DNA of 29,317 bases from JBNKWA01 sp050299555 (lineage in GTDB: Bacteria; Pseudomonadota; Alphaproteobacteria; Rhodobacterales; Rhodobacteraceae), in NCBI GenBank assembly GCA_050299555.1, contig JBNKWA010000014.1:1-29317 (forward strand), in the 5' to 3' direction. Under the pieces are notes generated by a model. The model did no database searches and was not told where the DNA came from. It saw only the letters and a program-made list of their open reading frames with translations. Each line of letters opens with the position of its first letter. Position 1 is the stretch's first letter. Positions 23,756 through 29,317 of the stretch are shown here, in pieces. Position numbers and translations under genes: made by a program.

Positions 23756-24956
23756 CGGAGACGCCGGGGCCATCAGCCGGCCCGGGCCTGCCGTACCTTT
23801 CATCCTGGCTGGCTGCACCGCCGTCAGTGTCCTTTCCACGGACCTGATCACGCCGTCGATCCCGGATCTGCCGCGGGTGTTTTCAACCGATATCGTGACG
23901 GCGCAGCTTGTCGTCAGCGTCAACCTGTTCGCCTATGCCACGGCGCAGCTTGTCCACGGCCCGCTGGCCGAGGCGGTGGGGCGGCGGCGGCTGATGCTGG
24001 TGGCCTTCTCGGTCTTTGTCCTGGTCTCGGCGTTCTGCGCGGTCTCGGTGTCGATGCCGATGCTGCTGACCGGCCGGTTCCTGCAAGGCATATTTAGCAG
24101 CGTACCTTCGGTGGTCATCATCCTGATCATCCGCGAGCTCTACTCGACCCAGCAGGCGGTACGGGTGATGGCGCTGTACGGTGCCGCCTTGGGCCTGGCG
24201 CCGGCGGTCGGGCCGCTGGTGGGCGGCTATCTGCAGGTCTGGTTCGGTTGGTCGGCGGGGTTCTGGGTGATCGCGGTCCTGGCGGCGGTGGTGCTGGCGC
24301 TGTTCCGCCGGCACATTCCCGAAACCCTGCCCAGCCGCCAGCCGTTCCGGCTCAGGGCGGCGCTGGTCTCCTATGGAGAGCTTCTGGCGCGGCCGGCCTA
24401 TGTGCGGGTGGTGCTGCCGCTGTCGCTGATCTTCGGCGCGCTCTACGCCTTCGTGGCCACGGCGCCGGTGGTGTTCATCGACCTGCTCGGCCTGCCCACG
24501 GAGCGTTATGGCCTGGCCTATGTGATGGTGATCATCGCCTTCATCCTCGGCAATGTCGCCACATCGCACCTCAGCGGGCGGATGACCCCGATGCGGCTGG
24601 TGCAATGCGGCGCGTTGCTGGCCCAGTTCGGCGGCATCGGGCTGGCGGCGCCGAGCCTTGCAGGCATCGACTCGATCCCGCTGATCCTGGTGGGCATGTC
24701 GGTCTATGCCGTCGGGCTCGGCATCATCCTGGCGGCGGGGCCGATCGTGCTTCTCGACACGGCCCGCGACCTGTCCCAGGGCGCAGCCTCGGCGCTGCTG
24801 GGCTCGCTTCAGCTTGGTGCCGCCGCCTTGGCCGGGTACCTCTCGGCGAGCTTTTACGATCATTCCTCGCTGTCGATGAGCCTGACCGTCGCCGGATTCG
24901 CGCTGGCCGGCGGATTGCCGATCGTGCTGATCCGTCAGCCGGCCACGGCCGACTGA
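23739..24956 (+). CDS. MFS transporter, Bcr/CflA-type drug efflux
   Basis: This 405-residue inner-membrane carrier has about 12 hydrophobic segments. It begins with a TDLITPSIPDLPRVF segment and carries the loop 2-3 motif GPLAEAVGRRRLML (motif A-like). LYGAALGLAPAVGPLVGGYL in segment 5 is the antiporter motif C of drug/H+ exporters. The first-to-last layout resembles Bcr/CflA. The start is a GTG inside the end of the LysR gene, suggesting coupling. The gene ends 9 bp before the convergent hydroxylase. The exported compound is unknown. If the adjacent low-GC cluster makes a small molecule, this exporter could release it; inference only. Confidence 0.92.
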   Translation: MNHKHSGDAGAISRPGPAVPFILAGCTAVSVLSTDLITPSIPDLPRVFSTDIVTAQLVVSVNLFAYATAQLVHGPLAEAVGRRRLMLVAFSVFVLVSAFCAVSVSMPMLLTGRFLQGIFSSVPSVVIILIIRELYSTQQAVRVMALYGAALGLAPAVGPLVGGYLQVWFGWSAGFWVIAVLAAVVLALFRRHIPETLPSRQPFRLRAALVSYGELLARPAYVRVVLPLSLIFGALYAFVATAPVVFIDLLGLPTERYGLAYVMVIIAFILGNVATSHLSGRMTPMRLVQCGALLAQFGGIGLAAPSLAGIDSIPLILVGMSVYAVGLGIILAAGPIVLLDTARDLSQGAASALLGSLQLGAAALAGYLSASFYDHSSLSMSLTVAGFALAGGLPIVLIRQPATAD

Positions 24957-24965
24957 ACCGGCGCC

Positions 24966-26189
24966 TCAGACCGGTCGGCCGCGCATCAGCAGCGGCAGTT
25001 CTCCGGTCAGCCCGGCCGCCTCGCGGATCAGCGCCCGGCGGGCCGCGGGCAGGGCGTTGATGGCGCCCAGTGCCAGGTCGCGCCCCAGCCTCAGCAGCGG
25101 GTTGTCGTTGGAAAAGGCGCGGTTGATGCCATCGGTGGCCAGCGCCAGCGTCGCCACGTCGAAGCGCCGCCAGCGCTGGTAGCGGGCGAGGACGTCGGCG
25201 GCGCCGATATCCTCGCCGCGGCGGCGGGCGAGGATCAGCGTCTCGGCCAGCGCCGCCACATCGCGCAGCCCCAGGTTCAGGCCTTGGCCGGCCAGCGGGT
25301 GGATCCCGTGCGCGGCATCGCCTACCAGCACCAGCCGTTCGGCGACGAGCCGCTCGGCCAGCGTCAGGCCGAGCGGATAGCTGTAGCGTCGGCCCGCGAG
25401 CGAAATGGTGCCGAGGAAGTCGCCGAAGCGGGGTCCGAGCGCGGCGAGATACCCCGGCTCGTCCAGCGCCATGATCGCATCGGCGCGGTCGCGGTGCTCG
25501 GTCCACACGATGGAGGAACGGTCGCCCTTCAGCGGCAGGATTGCCAGCGGGCCGGACGGGGTGAAGAACTGGTGTGCGGTGCCGTGGTGGGGCCGGGCGT
25601 GGGCGATGGCGGCGACCAGGCTGGTCTGGTGGTAGTCATGGCCGCTGCGGCGGATGCCGGCACGCAGGGCGGTGGGCGAGGCGCGGCCGTCGGCCGCCGC
25701 GATCAGGCGGCCGGTGAGGGTGCGGCCGTCGGCGAGGGTGAGGCCGGCGGCGCCGGGGGCCATGCCCTGCCCGGAGACCGCGCCCTCGACTTCCGTGATC
25801 AGGGGCTGCGCGGCGATGGCGGCGGCGAGGGCGGCCCGCAGGTGCCGGTCCTCGACCATGTGGCCCATCGCGCCGTCCTCGATCTCGGCATGGTCGAAAT
25901 GCAGAAAGAGCGGCGAGGCGCCTTCGCCGGGCCGGCCGTCGGAGACCTTGATGTCGAGGATTGGCTGGCTGTCGGGGGCCAGCCGGCCCCAGAGCCCGAG
26001 CGCGGCAAGCATCCGCCGGGTGGTCAACGCAAGGGCATAGGCGCGGCCGTCGAATTCGGGGTCGCTGCGGCGGGCCGGCGGTGTCGGCTCGATCAGCGCC
26101 GAGGAGATGCCGCCGGCGGCCAGCGCCAGCGCCAGCGTGGCGCCGTTCAGCCCGCCGCCGACGATCAGCACGTCATGTTCGCCTCTCAT
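24966..26189 (-). CDS. UbiH/UbiF/COQ6-family FAD monooxygenase (ubiquinone hydroxylase)
   Basis: This 407-residue flavoprotein probably hydroxylates a ring position of the ubiquinone precursor at the membrane. The FAD-binding GxGxxG motif lies in VLIVGGGLNGATLALALA at the very start. The DG motif is IAAADGRASPTALRAG near residue 190. The ribose-binding GD motif is VLVGDAAHGIHPLAGQGLNLGLRDV near residue 285. The ATG at 26189 gives the family's normal start just before the FAD motif; an upstream frame to 26258 adds only an irregular proline-rich tail. Which hydroxylation (C1, C5 or C6) cannot be told from the sequence. Confidence 0.92.
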   Translation of the reverse strand: MRGEHDVLIVGGGLNGATLALALAAGGISSALIEPTPPARRSDPEFDGRAYALALTTRRMLAALGLWGRLAPDSQPILDIKVSDGRPGEGASPLFLHFDHAEIEDGAMGHMVEDRHLRAALAAAIAAQPLITEVEGAVSGQGMAPGAAGLTLADGRTLTGRLIAAADGRASPTALRAGIRRSGHDYHQTSLVAAIAHARPHHGTAHQFFTPSGPLAILPLKGDRSSIVWTEHRDRADAIMALDEPGYLAALGPRFGDFLGTISLAGRRYSYPLGLTLAERLVAERLVLVGDAAHGIHPLAGQGLNLGLRDVAALAETLILARRRGEDIGAADVLARYQRWRRFDVATLALATDGINRAFSNDNPLLRLGRDLALGAINALPAARRALIREAAGLTGELPLLMRGRPV

Positions 26190-26459
26190 GGGCGGTGAAT
26201 ATCGGTGTGCCGGCGGCATTGTCCATGGGCTGTGGGCGGGGGGGCAGGGGCGACCCATGGGCGCGGCAGATCGCTCGCGCTCGCGTCAACCCGCTCACCC
26301 GCCATGCCCCACCCGCTGCGCCCGGGTGCGATCCGGCGCCACTCACCGACTATCGCCGCCGCATGGTGCGGATGCGCACCGACAGGCCGGTGGCTCCGGG
26401 GGCAGGATGCCGGGTTGCCGGGGCCCGTCCCGGCGGTAACCGTTTGGGGGTGAGTGACC
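26190..26459. other. Gene-free divergent gap
   Basis: This 270-bp GC-rich stretch separates the divergent hydroxylase and the 320-residue unknown gene. I see only short shadow frames, no convincing sigma-70 pair and no repeat. The Shine-Dalgarno-like GGGGGTGAG (26446-26454) near its right end serves the next gene. Confidence 0.5.
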
Positions 26460-27422
26460 ATGGCACGCGATGTCACGGTAATGCTTGAGCGAATTTCCTG
26501 CGCCGTCGAGCATGACGGCAGCGGCGCGTCCGAGCCCTATGTCTGGCCGGCGCTGATCCTGATCGACGACACCACGATCGCCACCAGCGACGTGGTGCGG
26601 GTGCTGACCCCGGCGCAATCCTTCGCCCGGGTCGGCTTCGGCAGCAGCATGAAGGCCGGCGACGTGCGCCAGATCCCGTCCCAGGTGGGTGTGCTGAGGA
26701 TGCGGATCGAGGACGACCTGCTGATCCAGAAGATGATCCTGGTCCTGGTTCTGCAGGAGGAGGACGACACGCCGGACAAGGCGGTCAAGGCGGCGTTTGC
26801 CGCTTTCGGACCGGCGCTGCGCGCGGCCATCGGCTCGCGCCTGGCGCAGCTTGCGGCAGCCGACGAGACCACCCTGCCGCCGCTGATCGACGAGATCGTG
26901 GAGGAGGTCGACGGGGTGGTGTCCAGCGCTGGCGAGGATGCCCTGTCGGCGGGCGAGAAGGTGCGGGTGTTCCTGGGGCTGCTGAACCTCGACGACACCA
27001 TCGGCAACGCCTTCCAGACCTTCGATCCGATCGAGAGCACGGCGCTGTCCTTCCTGATCGAGAAGCGCACCTCGGGCGGGGCGCTCGACCAGAGCTTCAC
27101 CATCGATGGGCAGTTCCAGGTCCGTCCGGTGCCGGTGGAGATGTGCCCCGCCGAAGCGGCGGCGGTAAAGGCGGCACAGGCCATGGTGAAGGGGATCGAG
27201 GACCTGATCCGGTCGCTGCAGGACGAGTTGCAGACCGCCTCGCCGTCGCTGAAGCCGTTCCTGGTCAGCGAGATCCGGCGCCTCAGGCGCGAGGACCTGA
27301 GCATGGCGCTGGACGAACTGGAGGCGGCGCAGGCGGCGCTGGCCGCCTGCCGCGCGCGCCATGACCGCTTCCACGACATCGTGGTGGAACAGGACGGCAT
27401 CCTGGTGGCGACGCCGAACTGA
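26460..27422 (+). CDS. Hypothetical protein of 320 residues
   Basis: I do not recognise this protein. It begins MARDVTVMLERISCAVEHDG and continues EPYVWPALILIDDTTIA, a beta-rich first half (about residues 1-220) that may be two related beta domains. The first includes VGVLRMRIEDDLLIQKMILV and the second FTIDGQFQVRPVPVEMCP. A C-terminal helical part (about 225-305) is strongly coiled-coil-like (EDLIRSLQDELQTAS, EIRRLRREDLSMALDELEAA, QAALAACRARHDRFHD). It has no signal peptide or membrane segment. ATG 26460 is preferred over GTG 26454, which overlaps the Shine-Dalgarno-like sequence. It stands alone, flanked by divergent and convergent genes. Confidence 0.8.
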   Translation: MARDVTVMLERISCAVEHDGSGASEPYVWPALILIDDTTIATSDVVRVLTPAQSFARVGFGSSMKAGDVRQIPSQVGVLRMRIEDDLLIQKMILVLVLQEEDDTPDKAVKAAFAAFGPALRAAIGSRLAQLAAADETTLPPLIDEIVEEVDGVVSSAGEDALSAGEKVRVFLGLLNLDDTIGNAFQTFDPIESTALSFLIEKRTSGGALDQSFTIDGQFQVRPVPVEMCPAEAAAVKAAQAMVKGIEDLIRSLQDELQTASPSLKPFLVSEIRRLRREDLSMALDELEAAQAALAACRARHDRFHDIVVEQDGILVATPN

Positions 27423-27488
27423 CGGGGCGCCCTGACCTGATCCGGCCGACGGGGGTGCGGCATCGCGCGCACCTCCGCCTGCGGATGG

Positions 27489-28013
27489 TCAGAGCTTGGA
27501 GCTCAGCCGGCCGCTGTTGAACCCGCCCATGCTGAGTTCACCGCAGAGCCGTTGGTACTCGATCTTGGGGCAGCGGTTCATGACCACGGTCAGACCGGCG
27601 GCGCGGGCCCGTGCCGCCGCCTCGTGGTTGATGACGCCGATCTGCATCCAGATGGTGGCCAGCCCCCGGGGCGCGAGAACGGCGATCGCCTCGTCGACCA
27701 CCGGCGGCACCTGGTCGGAGCGGCGGAAGATGTCCACCATGTCGACGCGCACATCGCCGGGGATATCCGACAGGCTGGCGCAGACCACCTCGCCGAACAG
27801 CGTCTGGCCGGCATAGGCGGGGTTGACCGGCAGCACCCGGATGCCGCGCAGGCCGAGGTAGCGGGCGACGAAATAGGACGGCCGGATCGGGTTGGTCGAG
27901 ACGCCGACGCAGGCGACGGTGCGGGTACCGTTCAGGATGCGGCGCAGCAGGGCGTCCTCATAGGGGCCGCCATCGCCCGTGGCGTCAGGGCCGGATTGCT
28001 GCTCGTCCTTCAT
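27489..28013 (-). CDS. CoA-binding domain protein (YccU type)
   Basis: This 174-residue cytoplasmic protein has a Rossmann-like CoA-binding fold. It shows TVACVGVSTNPIRPSYFVARYL, then GIRVLPVNPAYAGQTLFGEV, the VDMVDIFRRSDQVPPVVDEA strand-helix pair, IWMQIGVINHEAAARARAAG and the ending VVMNRCPKIEY, all standard in the YccU/CoA_binding_2 family. The role is unclear in the literature I know. The ATG at 28013 was chosen because upstream residues (to 28151) are arginine-rich and unlike the family. No strong Shine-Dalgarno sequence is seen. Confidence 0.9.
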   Translation of the reverse strand: MKDEQQSGPDATGDGGPYEDALLRRILNGTRTVACVGVSTNPIRPSYFVARYLGLRGIRVLPVNPAYAGQTLFGEVVCASLSDIPGDVRVDMVDIFRRSDQVPPVVDEAIAVLAPRGLATIWMQIGVINHEAAARARAAGLTVVMNRCPKIEYQRLCGELSMGGFNSGRLSSKL

Positions 28014-28199
28014 GCCGACCAGGATAGGGCGGCGGCCGCGGCCCTGCCAGCGGTTTCGCCGCTCGGCCTTCGGCCTCCGCACCCGCGTGCGCCCGCCGGC
28101 TTCGGCACAGGTCACGGTGGTCAGCAGAACCCGCGGCCAGCCGGTCATCATCGGGCTGGCGATACGTCAGGTGCCGACCGCACGCGGCCGACAGAAAAA

Positions 28200-28219
28200 G
28201 CGCCCGGTAGACCGGGCGC
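28200..28219 (-). terminator. Rho-independent terminator
   Basis: On the minus strand GCGCCCGG, a 4-base loop and CCGGGCGC are followed at once by TTTTTCTGT. This is the clearest intrinsic terminator in the window. It ends minus-strand transcription arriving from the YHS gene or from a small RNA in between. Confidence 0.75.
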
Positions 28220-28328
28220 CAGTTGGAACGAGGGACAGTGAGACGAAACGGTCAGGCATGACCGCTTCCGCAACCAAAGGTATTCCGCGCCTCACCGGCT
28301 GCCAGTGTTGTAATCAAAACGTGAATAA

Positions 28329-28360
28329 ATGGTTACCGGGCTCGGGAAATCGGTAACCAT
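28329..28360 (-). terminator. Hairpin just after the YHS gene
   Basis: Perfect 10-bp arms, ATGGTTACCG (28329-28338) and CGGTAACCAT (28351-28360), enclose a 12-base loop 6 bp past the stop codon. On the minus strand it is followed by TTATTCACG. The long loop and weak T-tract make it a less efficient terminator than the one at 28200, or an mRNA-end protector. Confidence 0.5.
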
Positions 28361-28366
28361 ATTGGG

Positions 28367-28828
28367 TCAGGTATCGCGAACTTCAGGCCAGTGCTGTTCA
28401 GCCTTGGCGATGTAACCGCGGATGTCGGTGGCCCAGAGGTTCTGAACTTCGACCGAATAGTGCAAGTATATCTTGCTGTCCACCTTGACCCATAACTCGG
28501 GATCGCTGGATCTCTTGAAGCCGCGCGACATGGCTTCGGCGCAGAAGCCGCCGAATTCGGGCATGAAGGCTTCGGGATCGTTCACGAACTTGTCCCGGTT
28601 CGACTGGGACACGAAGTACCACGGCACGCCGTCGACCTCGGCCTGGTTGTCGTAATCGCCGCGCAGCGCCTCGTTGTGGAGGAAGTAGGCGACCGGGTCG
28701 TAACCGCGGAGCGCAATCCCGGCGCCGTCGCGATAGACCGCGTCGTAGCGCTGGGTGGCGGCCCGGGCACGAAGGGCGGGCAGGCTGGCGGTCAGGGCCA
28801 TGGCGCCGCGGCGGGTAAGTCGGATCAT
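28367..28828 (-). CDS. Exported YHS-domain protein
   Basis: This 153-residue protein has an N-terminal export signal (MIRLTRRGAMALTASLPALR, cleavage expected near ARA). A YHS-type core follows: GIALRGYDPVAYFLHNEALR, then YFVSQSNRDKFVNDPEAFMP, then EFGGFCAEAMSRGFK. The GYDPVAYF motif is the hallmark of the group. The twin arginine before a short hydrophobic stretch could be Tat or Sec. Family members are small periplasmic proteins often linked to metals, but no metal set is certain here. The ATG at 28828 places the signal at the start; the longer frame to 28885 adds an unlikely leader. Confidence 0.88.
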   Translation of the reverse strand: MIRLTRRGAMALTASLPALRARAATQRYDAVYRDGAGIALRGYDPVAYFLHNEALRGDYDNQAEVDGVPWYFVSQSNRDKFVNDPEAFMPEFGGFCAEAMSRGFKRSSDPELWVKVDSKIYLHYSVEVQNLWATDIRGYIAKAEQHWPEVRDT

Positions 28829-28907
28829 CGCTGCTTGGACCTTGTGCTGCTCGGTTGCCCGGCAGACTAGACCTTCGGCGGGCAAAAGGGAATCCCGCCC
28901 CTGGGCT

Positions 28908-29210
28908 TCAGTCGATCAGGTCCTCGATCTCGTCCCACAGCTTCGCCGCGATCCGGGCCAGGCCGCCCTTGCGGCGGCGGCCCTGCTTGCGGTCCCTGCG
29001 GCGCGCGGCGTCGTTCCACGGCCGCGCGGGCGGCTGGTAGCGGTGCTGCTGGTGCGCCCCGGCCGGCCTGTCGATCCGCAGCGGCTTCATCAGGTGCAAG
29101 GGTGCCCCGCAGGCCGAGCAGCTAAGCTCGTGGCGCTCGCGCCCCTTCAGGCGCAGGAGCGCCCGGGTGCCGCAATAGCTGCAGGTGGCGATCTTGGTGA
29201 AATCCGGCAT
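28908..29210 (-). CDS. Small zinc-ribbon protein
   Basis: This 100-residue protein has four cysteines in a zinc-ribbon arrangement: C10 and C13 in CSYCG, C31 and C34 in CSACG. An arginine/lysine-rich middle (ARRRDRKQGRRRKGG) and an acidic tail (LWDEIEDLID) follow. The ATG at 29210 places the first CxxC ten residues in; the longer frame to 29297 overlaps the end of the upstream methyltransferase gene in another frame. It starts 22 bp after that gene, so both may share a transcript. A nucleic-acid-binding role is suggested by the basic stretch but not shown. Confidence 0.8.
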   Translation of the reverse strand: MPDFTKIATCSYCGTRALLRLKGRERHELSCSACGAPLHLMKPLRIDRPAGAHQQHRYQPPARPWNDAARRRDRKQGRRRKGGLARIAAKLWDEIEDLID

Positions 29211-29232
29211 CGGGGCGGGATTTGGGGCGTGG

Positions 29233-29317
29233 TCAGGGCTGCTGCAAGGGCGGGCCGGCGGCGCGGCGTGCGGCATAAAGCGCCACCGCGGCGGCATTGG
29301 AGACGTTGAGCGAGCCG
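29233..29317 (-). CDS. rlmB: TrmH/SpoU-family RNA methyltransferase, C-terminal end only (RlmB-like)
   Basis: The minus frame entering from the right edge ends GSLNVSNAAAVALYAARRAA, then GPPLQQP and TGA (29235-29233). SLNVSNAAAVALY is the third conserved SPOUT motif, which forms part of the knotted S-adenosylmethionine site in TrmH-family 2'-O-methyltransferases. Alphaproteobacterial RlmB (23S rRNA G2251) ends this way as I recall. Only 27 residues lie in the window, so RlmB versus another TrmH paralogue is not settled. Confidence 0.7.
   Translation of the reverse strand, partial: GSLNVSNAAAVALYAARRAAGPPLQQP

Larger units (their letters stand above)
28014..28366. other. Gap with two terminator-like hairpins, possible small RNA
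   Basis: This 353-bp gap has no convincing gene. It holds a hairpin with T-tract on the minus strand (28200-28219), a 6-bp hairpin (28249-28264, loop GGCA) and a 10-bp hairpin (28329-28360). The segment 28200-28328 could be a small minus-strand RNA or the trailer of the YHS gene. The rest (28014-28190) shows nothing beyond GC-rich shadow frames. Confidence 0.4.

Overview
The window is GC-rich, tightly packed bacterial DNA and most likely comes from an alphaproteobacterium of the Rhodospirillales/Rhodobacterales type, possibly a metagenome-assembled contig. The evidence is two complete TRAP transporter systems with Tat-exported binding proteins, a UbiH/COQ6-type ubiquinone hydroxylase, a class-III-like glutamine synthetase homologue, a YfcG-like GST, and an RlmB-like tail reading LNVSNAAAVALY. 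I saw no tRNA, rRNA, CRISPR array or transposase.

Layout. (a) 1-825: a left-edge reading frame that joins the first half of a Gfo/Idh/MocA oxidoreductase to the second half of an SDR-type sugar epimerase. It is probably a chimera. (b) 929-3478: a chemoreceptor with a nitrate-sensing (NIT-like) periplasmic region and a PAS domain. It is followed by an intergenic region with a GTCCCC/GGGGAC palindromic repeat that recurs inverted at about 14.8 kb. (c) 3728-11493, all minus strand: a seven-gene operon in the order amidohydrolase, dctQ, dctM, dctP, glutamine-synthetase-like ligase, aldehyde dehydrogenase, iron alcohol dehydrogenase. A RpiR regulator and a phosphonate-monoester-hydrolase-type sulfatase-fold enzyme diverge from it (11571-14029). 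The gene set fits import of an amino alcohol and its breakdown through gamma-glutamyl intermediates; this is inference. (d) 14053-14679: GST. (e) 14940-19771, minus: a second TRAP operon (dctP-dctQ-dctM) with an amidase and an overlooked 56-residue membrane protein. (f) 19982-22559, minus: a lower-GC island of five genes. It holds two GNAT-fold proteins, an isochorismatase-fold protein that has lost its catalytic residues, a 63-residue protein and an XRE regulator. This is the best candidate for an undescribed system, perhaps small-molecule signalling. (g) 22724-24956, plus: LysR regulator overlapping an MFS exporter. (h) 24966-29317: UbiH-type hydroxylase, an unrecognised 320-residue protein, CoA-binding protein, YHS-domain protein, zinc-ribbon protein, and the 3' end of an RlmB-like rRNA methyltransferase.

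Both TRAP operons carry a perfect GC-rich hairpin directly after the binding-protein gene although their gene orders differ, which suggests a shared way of raising binding-protein levels. All starts were chosen by eye from Shine-Dalgarno position, overlaps and family N-termini. Functions rest on remembered family motifs, not on searches.
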